64,000 bases of DNA, taken from contig JAGYXB010001606.1 in the NCBI GenBank assembly GCA_022495005.1, forward strand, positions 1-64,000, in the 5' to 3' direction. The notes under the pieces were generated by a model, which saw nothing but the letters and a program-made list of their open reading frames with translations, had not been told where the DNA came from and did no database searches. The DNA is from Rhyacophila brunnea. Lineage: Eukaryota; Arthropoda; Insecta; Trichoptera; Rhyacophilidae. Shown here piece by piece: positions 10,101 to 19,457 of this stretch (position 1 is the stretch's first letter; each line of letters begins with the position of its first letter). The translations under genes were made by a program, and so were the position numbers.

Positions 10101-12942
10101 TCTTTGTGGAATAGAATCTAACAAATAAAATGCAACAATCAGAACTCTTAAGTCCTGGCACTCGTGAAAAGAGAACTATCTTCGTAAAGTAATAATAGTA
10201 TGCTAACATAATTTAAAAAATGCTTACCAGTGTGGCTGGAATCAAGTACTTTTTCAACAGAAAGATGCACAATGCTAGGCCATATTGGAGAATATTCACA
10301 AATGAAATTTGTATATTTATGATTTCTTTCCCTTACATTGAAAGTTGTGCCTTGGAAACTTATGCTGGACAATTCATTTGTTTCACTCCAATTCAATTTT
10401 GGAACCTGAAAAATAAGTTTAAAAAAAATAAAAGAAACTGTAAGGTGGATCACTAGTTCTTTTTGATAACAGTATACATTATATAAATTTATTTGTTATT
10501 TAAATAATGTCTATTATATTATAATACATAATAATTATAACCATACCCTGTTTTAGTATACATATATACCATTTTTTCTATTCCAACTCCACTCCACGAT
10601 TCCAATAAAAAGAAAAATCGAAGCAAATCTAATTTTTTAAATTTGCATATAAGTTATAATATAAATCTTTTTCGTGACAATTATTTTAATAGGATATAAT
10701 TGCGGTCAATCATCTTTATGAATTTGTAGAAATAATCATACCACTCAGCATTAAATGAGTGATACACATTCATATGTATATTTTGTCGTCGAAACAAAAC
10801 AATAGAGCGATAATATTAGTCAGCATTTCCTCAAACATAACTAGATCAGTAGGGTCTGTTTTGATTTGTTAATTGCGACAATATCTCTTTCAATATTTGT
10901 ACTGCAATTGTATAAATTGGAAGGACAATGCATGGATTCTCACTCAACTCATAGAGTCCGTCATGAGACGCACTATTATTGTCACGAGTTCTTCACTTGA
11001 CATAGTTAACCATCACTCCACTCGAATCAAGCCCTCAGTTCATTAATATATCAATCTCACGAGTACGTCATTATCCGCGATTATAATCTTACGCTGTCAT
11101 GTTTATTAGAGTATTATTTTATTCTTGTACCGACGTGATAACGACATGAAACGACGACGAAAGCTAAACATTTGCTATTTATCATTTCGAATCAATTTGA
11201 GATAGAAAATTTCAAATAAATAATAAATAGCTTAGGGGTCCGTGATCAGGAAGGTAGGGGGGTAGGGGGTCTAGGACGATTTAGCGCTGGCACAACTGGA
11301 CGCCACACAATTCAAAAATAAATAGACGTTAGGTACTTATACGTACTTTAAAAAAAAATATTATTATTTATAAATATTTAAATTATTATATTTTGATTTA
11401 ATAGTTGGTGAGAATTTAAATATGCACACGTAAGTAATAATTTAATCGTGCATTATGTATAAGTTCCAACGAAAAAAGAGTTTTTTTATTTTTATATAAA
11501 GCCTTAGGCATGGTAATTCTCAATCCGTAATAAAAAAAACATTATGTTAAGAGTAAAATGAATTAAAACTACTAAGTAGTAGATAAAAACTGATTAAAAT
11601 GCGTCGTCTACGTTCTGTTTACGTATCTACGGCAGTGCGGCGTCCAATTGTTCTGGTGTCCAGTTGTCCTATTCCCGAGGGTAGGTGGTTTGAGGCCTGT
11701 AACATAACAATATCGCGAGGGATGGTTTCCAATCCTGGTGTCCTAATCTAATGACTTTGAATTTACATGCGCCTGTCAATTACCTACGTGGTCGCAGCCA
11801 TGATTTATTCTGGGTCGGAACCTTTTCCTCGTGTCAAGCCTATTAGGCACCACTAGCGAGCGGTGCAAAACTAGTCAATGTTCTCCCCAAAGACGTAGAT
11901 ATTTTCGGTGACGTATTTAGTATTCGAAATTTTATTTTTTTGTATAAAATTGTACTTAAGTATGTTTTGATTTTTTTTTGTTATTATTATTTTCTATATT
12001 CTTTTCTCTCTTGTGAGGGTAATATTTGTTATAATGTAAATCTCATGTTGTGTACATCTTGAATTCCACAATTTTTTGTGTTCTTTAATAAATACTTAAA
12101 TAAATATTCCAATTGATTTCCAGAAGTCAACTAACCTTGCTATAATTACTATAAGGAATCAACTGCCAACGTCCTCCATCTTTGCCACCTTTGATGGCGA
12201 CTGGATACTCAGTGAATGATATTCCACCATTGTTAGAGTTAAAATAATTCGTGTAAATATATCCTCGCTGTAGAAGGTATCCGGAATCATCCCGGCAGAT
12301 ATCCGCAGCTTCTGACGAAGTATATTTAACATGAACCGTTTCGTGTCCGAATGTCATATGTTTAAGACATGTTGTGAATGGAGGTCCGAATAGTGAAGAT
12401 TGAGAGGGACATAAAATAGATGTCACATAGTTTTGGTTAAGCGGTAAAGAAATTGTACATATACTGTGGTATTTCTCTTTGCAATGAACGGCGTGGCGGC
12501 GACCCGATGTAATATTAAAGACAGTACACATTTTAGCTTCATTTTTAGAATCTAACTCGACTGATTCCATGGGTTTTATATTATATTCCATATCTGTGGT
12601 CGGCATGAATGGACCACCCTCATAGTCTCTCATGAAGTTACTCCAATATAATTGGTGTTTCAATGGTACGTTGTGTGCATTCATGCTCTCCATAAAATCT
12701 TGCTCTTCATAAAAGTTATCAATCCCAAAAGAAAAAAAGTTCCAATGGCACTCATTTAGGTCGTCGAAATATGTCCATGGACCCTGTTCTTTAACACATG
12801 CGATGGGTCTATCATCTACATCTATCAATGTAAAAGTATAAGGACACATAAGGATATCTTCAGTATTACACGAATTAAATATATGACAAAGCACTGTTAG
12901 TGTTATAATTATTATTGTATTCAACCCTGTTTTGAAACACAT
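1..12942 (-). CDS. Gene A: adhesion GPCR with C-type-lectin-like ectodomain (six exons, 3' end outside window)
   Basis: Six coding blocks on the minus strand form one gene: 12942-12136, 10405-10228, 7601-7095, 5756-5632, 2979-2649 and 1155-1 (runs off the window). All internal borders are AG acceptors and GT donors, and phases fit at each junction (0, 1, 1, 0, 1). Domain order: signal peptide, two CTLD-like modules, an exon with Ig-like hallmarks, a short Cys/Trp module like a hormone-receptor motif, a GAIN-like exon, then GPS and 7TM. Adhesion GPCRs self-cleave at the GPS and signal from the plasma membrane through a tethered agonist; that is family knowledge. The lectin-like N-terminus suggests binding of a glycan or protein ligand, which is inference. 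No in-frame stop was seen in any exon, so the gene appears functional. The ligand and exact subfamily are unknown; Methuselah-type receptors are less likely because they lack a GPS. Confidence 0.85.
1156..2648 (-). other. Gene A intron 5, no gene seen
   Basis: AT-rich intron between GTAAGC donor (2648) and TTTTCAG acceptor. Around 1290-1345 there is a GC-richer patch reading, on the minus strand, GTGGGACTCGATTG, which recalls a decayed tRNA B box and has a loose relative near 52975-53050. No convincing coding frame or terminal repeats were seen. Confidence 0.6.
2649..2979 (-). CDS. Gene A exon 5: GAIN-like segment
   Basis: 331-nt exon, phase 0 in and phase 1 out. The acceptor is CTTTCAG and the donor is GAAA|GTAAGC. 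The peptide begins LFSENFESVISSFNTMLKSP and contains a block of alternating hydrophobic residues (TYIRVVQSNIAVLVVE), as expected for the beta-rich GAIN domain that precedes the GPS. It aligns along its whole length with gene C exon 5 (51631-51958) and partly with the dead copy at 22050-22137. No similarity outside this family could be judged without a search; the GAIN call rests on position directly before the GPS exon. Confidence 0.85.
3148..3192. repeat. Short run of gaaatcccgaat-type units
   Basis: Three imperfect units of the form (t)cgaaatcccgaatg occur in intron 4 of gene A. They match the unit of the much longer 15-bp array at 63761-63881, so this is a small dispersed seed of the same simple repeat. 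Confidence 0.6.
3430..3605. mobile_element. Short foldback MITE (gaacatacataat family)
   Basis: Left arm (gaacatacataatttgaaa at about 3495) and right arm (reverse complement of ttcaagttatgtatgttc at about 3577-3594) form a hairpin, with ccaccagaaaa repeated inverted further in. The same terminal sequence, including the flanking aagattttaagagtgtaac stretch, is used by the larger element at 4625-5100. There is no coding capacity, so it is a non-autonomous element. Confidence 0.65.
4625..5100. mobile_element. TIR element enclosing a tRNA-like unit
   Basis: The arms at about 4679-4735 and 5013-5070 are inverted copies over some 55 bp (gaacatacataattcagaaa, then acactcatgagaaaat, then gccaatagaaaaa), and weaker inverted similarity extends outwards to about 4625 and 5100. 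Between the arms lies a tRNA-derived block (4749-4827, minus) and about 180 bp of unknown DNA. The arms match the shorter MITE at 3430-3605. It sits in intron 4 of gene A. It has no transposase, and its superfamily is not clear. Confidence 0.75.
4749..4827 (-). repeat. tRNA-like sequence with intact A and B boxes (not a functional tRNA)
   Basis: On the minus strand, TAGCATAGTGG is a good A box and GGTTCGATTCC a perfect B box inside a GCAGG/CCTGC T-arm stem. The presumed acceptor halves (GGCAGTC and GGGTGTC) do not pair and no proper anticodon arm can be drawn. It is therefore a tRNA-derived pol III promoter unit rather than a tRNA gene. It lies wholly inside the TIR element at 4625-5100. Confidence 0.7.
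5258..5523 (+). mobile_element. tRNA-derived SINE, copy 1
   Basis: Starts near cacccacgatggccgcgc, has a perfect B box ggttcgaatcc, then a body containing gtatggacctaataggttg and tccactctgtggaggg, and ends in a purine-rich aaagaaaaagaaag tail. It is flanked by the 10-bp direct repeat gatgaccaat (5248-5257 and 5524-5533), a good target-site duplication. Related copies: 45362-45560 (minus), 50275-50510, 56127-56325 and 61764-62350 (minus). Confidence 0.9.
5632..5756 (-). CDS. Gene A exon 4: short Cys/Trp module (hormone-receptor-motif-like)
   Basis: 125-nt exon between TTTTTCAG and TAT|GTAAGT, phase 1 in, phase 0 out. The peptide reads SSYYTCKGDYTTGVYWEYND, then a stretch with a second Cys and several NxT/NxS sites. 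The C...GVYW pattern just before the GAIN region recalls the hormone-receptor motif found at this place in many adhesion and class B GPCRs; this is suggestive only. The gene C counterpart (47120-47199) is 45 nt shorter and lacks the second Cys. Confidence 0.75.
5757..7094 (-). other. Gene A intron 3, no gene seen
   Basis: AT-rich intron. A GC-richer patch at about 6130-6290 contains the 12-bp palindrome caaaccggtttg and a nearby accggtttgcg copy. Short open frames here have no recognisable features. Confidence 0.55.
7095..7601 (-). CDS. Gene A exon 3: extracellular module with Ig-like hallmarks, phase-symmetric exon
   Basis: 507 nt (169 codons), phase 1 at both ends, so it can be included or skipped without a frame change. 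Borders are TTTTGCAG acceptor and AACG|GTGAGTG donor. The frame is open. The peptide has IRCF early on and DGSNNGYYWCN about 45 residues later, a pairing typical of Ig folds, followed by another 90 residues with several NxS/T glycosylation sites and a final Cys (QSCGEL). The Ig call is tentative. Homologous but broken exons are present in copy B (23932-24450) and gene C (46390-46889). Confidence 0.85.
7688..7755 (+). repeat. Possible decayed tRNA-derived sequence
   Basis: tagcttaattgg resembles an A box and gactttaagtcctat a much decayed B box, bounded by cccg/cggg ends that could pair. It is too degenerate to call a tRNA. Confidence 0.25.
7926..9778. mobile_element. 1.85-kb foldback transposon in gene A intron 2
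   Basis: The left arm (7926-8602) and right arm (8922-9778) are inverted copies along nearly their full length, leaving a loop of about 320 bp. Terminal sequence is ctgccgtattcata...tatgaatacggcag, flanked by tta/tta-like bases (TTAA left, TTAG right). The right arm keeps about 160 bp that the left arm has lost, and this piece carries a Myb/SANT-like coding fragment. A 3-bp TWA target and a Myb-like protein both fit the PIF/Harbinger superfamily, which is my inference; no transposase remains. Confidence 0.85.
9388..9603 (+). pseudogene. Myb/SANT-like DNA-binding fragment inside foldback element
   Basis: An open frame starting MNPIVAQRRRAVNFTQDEKE matches the start of Myb/SANT-like domains of insect transposon-associated proteins (pattern R-x-NFT-x-x-EK-x-x-LV). 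Similarity stops after about 25 residues and the rest looks frame-shifted or foreign. PIF/Harbinger elements encode a Myb-like accessory protein as well as a transposase, so this is probably a leftover of the autonomous parent. The opposite arm has lost this region. Confidence 0.5.
9779..10227. other. Rest of gene A intron 2, nothing recognised
   Basis: About 450 bp between the foldback element and exon 2. It contains a moderately GC-rich stretch near 9950-10060 but no coding frame or repeat structure that I can support. Confidence 0.5.
10228..10405 (-). CDS. Gene A exon 2: C-terminal part of second CTLD
   Basis: 178 nt, phase 0 in, phase 1 out; acceptor TTTTTCAG, donor CACTG|GTAAGC. The peptide starts VPKLNWSETNELSSIS and reaches FICEYS, which matches the closing strand of C-type-lectin-like domains (W...FICE). 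It completes the second CTLD begun in exon 1. Gene C exon 2 (40433-40607) is one codon shorter and equally open. Confidence 0.88.
10406..11764 (-). other. Gene A intron 1, unassigned part
   Basis: AT-rich intron sequence. Two related GC-richer bits, ctggcacaactggacgcc (about 11287) and gcggcgtccaattgttctgg (about 11638), are partly inverted to each other and may bound a decayed insertion of about 370 bp. No coding frame was supported. Confidence 0.45.
11765..12060 (+). pseudogene. Non-LTR retrotransposon RT C-terminal fragment (antisense in gene A intron 1)
   Basis: In frame from about 11794 the sequence reads RSHDLFWVGTFSSCQAY, a stop, then APLASGAKLVNVLPKDVDIF. The pattern DLF...(18)...P...R/G...N...D is the usual end of reverse-transcriptase ORFs of jockey/I-type LINEs. 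A T-rich tail follows. The copy at 14440-14690 has the same end, less damaged. It is 5'-truncated and dead. Confidence 0.65.
12136..12942 (-). CDS. Gene A exon 1: signal peptide, CTLD1 and start of CTLD2
   Basis: 807 nt (269 codons) from ATG to AAG|GTTAGT. Residues 8-24 are a strong hydrophobic signal peptide. CTLD1 runs from about Cys33 to Cys162, with Cys33, Cys49, Cys65, Cys139, Cys154 and Cys162. Its second half reads MCTVFN...HAVHCKEKYHSIC, the classic long-loop pattern C...C...(F/I)C of C-type lectin folds. CTLD2 starts at Cys178 and includes AADICRDDSGYLLQ (alpha-2 region). No EPN/QPD calcium-sugar motif was seen, so calcium-dependent sugar binding is not predicted. The start ATG is chosen because the matching Met in gene C begins the same MxFKxGLN peptide. 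Confidence 0.88.
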
Positions 12943-14439
12943 CGTGGAAATATTTTGAATTCTTCTATTTTCTTCGACTGTTCGATTTCACTGTTTTGTC
13001 TGTCAAATAAAGTTAAAATGTCACTGAATAAGTTAGAATTTACAAATTTAGTAGAAATTAATTGATATCTATTGAATAACACGCATTACAGCTTTGAAGA
13101 GCTTTAACAACGCACCGTAGGTATTATAGATTGTAGATTTAAAACGTTTAAACATCACTTCTCAAATAAGTTGATGCAATGTTCAAAAAACTGACTACAT
13201 TGGGTTGGTACTACTGACATTCAATAATACCAATTTTATAAGCACATTTATCTCTTATCAAAATACTGTTATCAGTAAGTTATCGTTATCACCAATCTTC
13301 GTAATATATTTAAATGCGGATCGATAATCAAATTTGTTGTATTTGTAAAAAGGGCATTGTTGTCATATTTATTTGAAGAATTTTTATCGTATAATCTATA
13401 CGTCTACTAGCAGTTAGTACTACGAGTACACTAGTAGTTCGGTTATTTAAGAAACGCGTAATAATCCGGTTAACCGAGTTCGGTTTCACCCCTAATTGCA
13501 TAGTGTTGCATTTTAACAACAAACTGTATTATTCTATATTTATATTTTTTTAATGATTTTGAATTTTTAAACATTTTGCAGTCTGTGTGCCAACAAAATA
13601 GTTAAGTATAGTTTTTATTCACAGGTACCACAGTTAATTTATAATAATATTACACATTAAATGTGATTGATTATAAAAATAATATGTAAAAATTGCCATC
13701 ATGCGTTTAACGGTTAACTCGATTTGGATGCCTAACCCGGCTCTCACGTCTAAACTCCCCTAGTATGCCGCACAGATATAAATCAAACCTTCTAGGAACG
13801 TCGTTCCGATGATATGAAGATCGCGCACATCTACCTAGAGACATTCACGCGTAACCTCTCTAAACGTATATATTCTTAGATGCGGCGACCCGGTATAAGA
13901 ATTACCAATTAGTAGGTGTGCGTATGCGTTCTAACATCTTCGACTGGCAGCCTGAGACACATGCGATTTGTTGCTAGCAGCACAAGATGTTTTTTTTTCA
14001 AACTAAAAAGTCGCATTCGTCCAATGTGGGGAGCTCCATTTGGCAACATGTGTTTTGTGAATAAGGGTGACGTGTATTCGACACGTTGCAGACGAGACGA
14101 GTTTTGTTATACGAGCCGGCCTAGTCTACACAAGGTACTTAGTAAAACTATATCGTCTGTATGTCGTTCTGCTCTCGTTTGTTCCATTATTGCTCAATAA
14201 GATCGATATTGATGAAACTTGCAAAGCTTATAGACAACATTATTGGTGCCAACTGAGTGATACTAAATATTTTCGCTTCTTACAGCTATTTGATAATAAT
14301 GCTAATAATCTGAAACAGTCGCCACTTCATACTAGATTCCTCGTGGACAGTTTCCAAATATTATTAAAAATATTTACTCGTTAAATCGACTGGTACGATT
14401 TAGTTCACCGAATAAGGATACTCAAGAAGAATTTGGATT
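12943..14439. other. Upstream region of gene A and intergenic DNA
   Basis: The 5' leader and promoter of gene A should lie just above 12942 on the minus strand. The leader shares AATCGAACA-like sequence with the leader of gene C, but no TATA box could be assigned. From 13.0 to 14.4 kb there are only short open frames without features. Near 14196-14220 the string gatattgatgaaacttgca recurs at 27183 and, inverted, at 36404, so it marks a dispersed repeat. Confidence 0.4.
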
Positions 14440-14690
14440 TATATGCACCTATGTAGTCGTAATCATGACCTTTTCTGGGTCAGAACTGTTTCCACGTGTC
14501 AAGTTTATCAGTCACCATTAGAGAGGGGTGCAAGAATAGTCAATACGCTCCCCATAAACATAGACGTTTTCAGTGATGTAGTTTGCATTTTATTTTATTG
14601 TATTACATTGTTTTTTTATTTTTATTAGAACCACCTTTTTTTTCAAATTAAATCTCATATTGTGTGTGTGTGTTTGTTGGAAATATTATT
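14440..14690 (+). pseudogene. Non-LTR retrotransposon RT C-terminal fragment, second copy
   Basis: The open frame reads SRNHDLFWVRTVSTCQVYQS, then PLERGARIVNTLPINIDVFS, and is closely similar to the fragment at 11765-12060 and to RT C-termini of jockey/I-type LINEs. A T-rich 3' region follows, ending near a tgtgtgtgtgtgt run (14662). It is 5'-truncated, with no TSD found. Confidence 0.65.
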
Positions 14691-16581
14691 ATCTAGCCTA
14701 TTGTCCAGAATTTAATACCCAATTGAATAACATGGATTTTATTGTTAATGTTAAAATTCTAGTCCTCATAGAAAAAAGTAGCAATACAAACATGAAACCT
14801 CCAAACTAACCCGCTCCACACCACACTCTCTCTCTCGAGCTCTCACAGACGGGATTCCGGTGTCGAGCCACCGAAGAATCCAGCCACTCTACACTGCAGT
14901 GGCTATGGCAGCCACTGAATTCATATCGCACCATCACAACTAAACCGCCACAAGTGCAAAATTATATGATTTGAGTTAATTATTACGTTTAATCGCTTCA
15001 CCACGGAACATTTAATTACTATTTAAATACCAAGTTTAAATAACATGCTAATTATATATAATGGCTACCAAATGAGGATACAACAGCTGTGCTGTCAGCG
15101 CTGTAAGGATTAATAGTCTATCATTCATAGTAGGGGAAATGTGTTCAAAATGGCACAGTGGGGAAAAATAAACTTTTGCTCTACTGGCGAAATGGTGCAG
15201 TCTAACATGATGCAACTAGCTCAGGAACAATGCATGACCCTTCTTTTAAATATTCAGCCATATTGAGTTTACTCAAAACAGCCGTACAAGAAGATACAGT
15301 GGAAAGATTTGTGAACCAAACGAATATTTTTGCAGCTTGTCGACAAAAGGTAATATTACATGTATTTTATATATATATATATATAAACCAACTTAAGTAG
15401 CCGTTATTAGTGTTCATGTACGATGTAAATTTATCATAATTACTGAAGTGTAAACTGCATTTTTTAACGAATTTGCCAAATTCATTTGATTGATATAAAA
15501 TGGCATACATTATGGTAGGCTAAAACGACATATTATGTGATTTATGATTTTATTGTTTCTGAAAGATTATATTCCGAAATTACCTACGTAAAACTCTGTA
15601 AGAGACATGGGATACAATGAAAATAAATCAGGCAGTTTTAGCTGTGAAAATGAATGGAAGAACTTAAAGAAGGCATTTTTAAATAGAAATAAAACAATAA
15701 AAACGGAGATAAACATCTTGGAAGATTTATGACTACTTTTCCAGTGGAAATTGAATGTCAAAATATGAAATTTTTATTTGATAATATATTTTTGTTTCTA
15801 TTTTTGACAAATATTTATGTCGTTTGCCATTTTGTACAACCGGAGGGGTGAAATGATTTTTAACTACACGTTTTTACTTCTTATTTTTAAAGTAGTTTTA
15901 CTTTATTCGTGCTCCGTTTTTATAATAAATTATACGTTTTGATATTCTTTTTTTCATTAAACTAAACACTATGCCATTTTGTACACCCTTCTCCTACATG
16001 TACCGAAAATTTCATATCTATAAGTCAAAAGATCGTTCAATTTCTAAATATATTTCGAAAACACAGTACAAAAATGTGAAAGGTAAAACCTATTTTGCGT
16101 TAGGCGGTTTAATTTAAATGGTGCGGTTTCATTACGATCGTCCAATTAATAATAATTTAATAATAATCACATGTTGGTCGACAAATTCAATACTATTATT
16201 ATTATTACGTATTATTATTACGACGTTGAATCATAAAGAAATTACTTGCCGCAATAAAAATGTTCTTTAGTCGATGCAGCAATAACAAACCATTTATTTT
16301 ATTCAATGCGTATAGAATACGTTGTTTAATAATTATATTATATCTAATAGCTTTTTCGCAGGTACCTATAACTAATATAGATACATACAAATACCAAATA
16401 ATATATACCTAAAGTAATACTATAACTAACTAAAATATACTAAAGGTTAATTTATTTAGATTTTTAGAGACACTATACCACTTACCGTGATTAAATTAGT
16501 TATAAGACCTTAAGTAGATAAAATGCAGGCTAACGTTCATTTCTAAAAGAACACACGCCCGTTCTATTCAATCATGTATTT
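14691..16581. other. Intergenic, no gene seen
   Basis: AT-rich DNA with a (TA)n run at about 15366-15384. A GC-rich patch at 14820-14960 has gacgggattccggtgtc, which recurs inverted at 18811-18828. Short frames here lack features. Confidence 0.5.
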
Positions 16582-17169
16582 AGGTATTACAGGAGCGAAG
16601 GGTGAAGGTAGGTTGTTAAGATCCGCCATAATTAGTGCACATTAAACTTTTTTAGTCATACGTATTTGTTTTTATTGAACAATTAACAGATATTATTGGT
16701 TAGATTTTTAAAATCAATTAAACCCTACCTAAACCAAACCATACTAATTTTGGTATATTTTGGGCGTTACGACAAAATTGTGCATACCTTTTCATTCATA
16801 CTTATTTGTTTTCGTTGGATTAAGAATAAATATCATTACACATTTTGTTGGTTGTTTTTTTAAATTCATTAAGCCTTGTCTAAACCAAACTATAAAAGAT
16901 TAAAAAAAAATATTCTATCTTTAAAATATTCAAAGTTATATATAGTTTAATTGCATAATTTTAGATATTTTATAGATAGGTATTTTTTTACTATTATCTA
17001 TTATGGCTTGGTTTCGCAGGGTTTAATTGAATTAAAAAAACGAAACAACAGCTTCTGTAAATTGTGGTGTTATTTCAATGAAAAAATACTAATACCTGAT
17101 AAAGTTTAGTGTGCACTATATATAGTGGATCTTAACAGCCTACCTCCACCCTTCGCTACTGAGGTATTA
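16582..17169. mobile_element. 590-bp foldback MITE
   Basis: The left arm at 16582-16653 and right arm at 17102-17169 are inverted copies: agcgaagggtg(a/g)aggtagg, tgttaagatcc and tagtgcaca(t/c)taaac. Inner parts (taaaccctacctaaaccaaa against tttcgcagggtttaatt) are also loosely inverted. There is no coding capacity. Confidence 0.7.
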
Positions 17170-18010
17170 TTATTTGATTTAAATATATATATAACGTGGA
17201 AAGACACATGATTCATGACATGCAACGGCAGGTACCTTCCTACATATTTCATTCAAAAAACACTTTTAGAAAATAAAAGGTTTTTATTTTTTTTACTTTT
17301 TCCACATTTTATTTCATAATTTTGATATACAAGCGCTTTTATCCTAGCGTAAATTTTCAATTGAATGACAGTAAAAAATATAGGTACATATTATTGAATA
17401 AAAAAAATTTATAGAGAACGTCGGTTTCGATTGTTTACTTAAATTAATATTAACTTGTTGGTGATATTTGTACTTATGTATATACATTATAAGATTGCCT
17501 AATTTTATCATAGAAAAATTTGCTGTGTTTAAAATTCACCTACCGTATGTTAAAAAAGGTTCCCTATCAATGACAAATTTTGTATTGTACATTGTAGTTA
17601 TGAACGCTCGATAAATACAAACTTCATTATTCCCATCCTAACCAAATAATAAAAAAATATATTTCCTATCTATAAAATATCCAAAGTTGTGTACCTATAA
17701 TTTAATCGCATAATTTTAGAGTATTTTTTACTATTAGCTATGGTTTTCGCAGGTTTCATCGAATTTAAAAAAAACTTAGTACACTATCTGCAAATTGTAG
17801 TTTTTTTTAATGAAAACAGAATAATATTAAATACGATTTATTAACAATAAACAATAATTTAAAATTTATTCTGCTCAATAATTGAGCATGCTCTGCCTAA
17901 TCAAATAATAAAAAATATTATCATATCTATAAAATAACCAAAGTTATGTACCTACCTATAATTTAATCACATAATTTTAGATATTTTAGATGCCTATTAA
18001 TATTAATTAT
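16895..18010 (+). repeat. Three diverged copies of a ~110-bp repeat
   Basis: Copies at about 16895-17050, 17640-17800 and 17885-18010 share (t)atctataaaatatccaaag, then tataatttaat(c/t)gcataa and ttttagatattt. The first two continue with ttcgcaggtttaat(c)gaatt. The first copy overlaps the right half of the foldback MITE at 16582-17169, so this may be a decayed cluster of that element. Confidence 0.55.
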
Positions 18011-18644
18011 GCGTCAATGATAAATTAAAATTTACAAAATAAATAGCGCCGAGGAGTTCAATGAAAAGACAATAGGTAATTAGACCTGGCTTCAGCAATA
18101 AAAATAATTACACGACAAAGTATGGCAAATACATTGAGAGAAAGACTTGTTAGTATTTATTTCTTTACATACCTACTTAAGTAGGTATTTTGAAGATGCT
18201 CGACCAAACTGATTTATTTGATTATAAACTATTGTCAATAATGAATTTCATCAAATCGATCGTAAGAAATTTTCTCACCAACACCACCATCTGTAAATTG
18301 TCTTTTTATTGAAAACAGAATAATATTAATTTTTTTTTCAGAATCTGGATCAGTATGAAACACTGTTTTCATTTATGCATTTTATTTTGAAGAAATTCCT
18401 ATTTAGCTAAAAAACATGCCTATTAATATTAATTATGTTTCAATGATAAATTCAATTTCAATAATAATAATAGCACACATGTCGCCGCATCAGTCTTTGT
18501 ATTAATTATTATTATTATTACGATCACCGGAGTTTCAGCCGAGGCAATGAATAAAAAAAGGTAATAAAAACCGCGCTCGCAAATAATAATGAGTTCGAGT
18601 TGCTTGACATTGTGGCGGGCAAAGGAAAACTGTGCGATTCTCGT

Positions 18645-18805
18645 AAACACGCGTATCTTCCGTCTGAACGCTCCCATTTAGTTATGTATAAATGCGGAAT
18701 CTCCGCCACGCAGGTGGCTTAAAAAAAGTGCGATACGGGTGTCTTCCGTCTGAACGCTCCCATTTAGTTATGTGTAAATGCGGAATCGAGCCACGCCGGT
18801 GGTTG
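18645..18805 (+). repeat. Tandem duplication of ~55 bp
   Basis: tcttccgtctgaacgctccc followed by atttagttatgt(a/g)taaatg occurs at about 18655 and again at about 18747, 92 bp apart. The second copy is followed by gacaccggaatcccgtctg. Function unknown. Confidence 0.7.
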
Positions 18806-18839
18806 GACACCGGAATCCCGTCTGAAAGAGGGCTTAGTC

Positions 18840-19265
18840 TTAATCGTGAGTATCACAAGGCTATACGTTTGGTTGTGAAGTATCAGCAGTTGTTTACGCC
18901 TGGAAATGCCTCAGGAGCAGATACTCAAGTATCATGTGAGCTTTGACTGAGTTTACTGAAATACGTAATTTAATAAAAACGAGCCATGGGACAGAAAGGC
19001 ACATAGACTTATATAAGAAGATTCGCTGCCAGGTCTTCGACGCCACATCCAGCGTTATCAGACGTATTGTCCGAATCCTCAAGGATACTTTTTCAGTATC
19101 AAGGTTTGGAGGCGGACAAGGTGAAAGTCACCAAAAACGGCCTTCTCACCTTTGAGGAACATCGTGGATGCACCGCGTACCTGTATGTGCAGATCAAGAG
19201 AAAGGATTTTGGCCAGGACAAGAAGTGCGTCCGTGGAATTTGTGTGTTAGGGCTTTGTGATAGAT
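18840..19265 (+). repeat. Dispersed gene-like repeat fragment
   Basis: The stretch has higher GC than its surroundings and several overlapping open frames, one giving EYHKAIRLVVKYQQLFTPGN and a later one KVKVTKNGLLTFEEHRGCTA. The part around 18900-18975 reappears inverted at 56930-57060 (agcttTGACTGAGTTTACTGA). It looks like the remains of a coding transposon or retrocopy, but I do not recognise the family. Confidence 0.4.
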
Positions 19266-19457
19266 AACAGCGCACTGCGCTGTCCAATTAACAGAATAAT
19301 CCTAATTTTGACACTTTTGTAGATACGTGTATACTAAATGCTAGCAGTGTAGCCAACGATACCCATAATATTGCTACGTATTGAGAAGGAAGGAGACTCG
19401 GGTGGTCAAAATGAAACGCTCGATCGTCTCAACAAAGATCCGTTTAATACAGTAGAC

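Noticed and set aside
12136..12942. Calcium-dependent sugar-binding lectin
   Set aside because: No EPN, QPD or WND motif in either CTLD-like module, so only a lectin-like fold is claimed.
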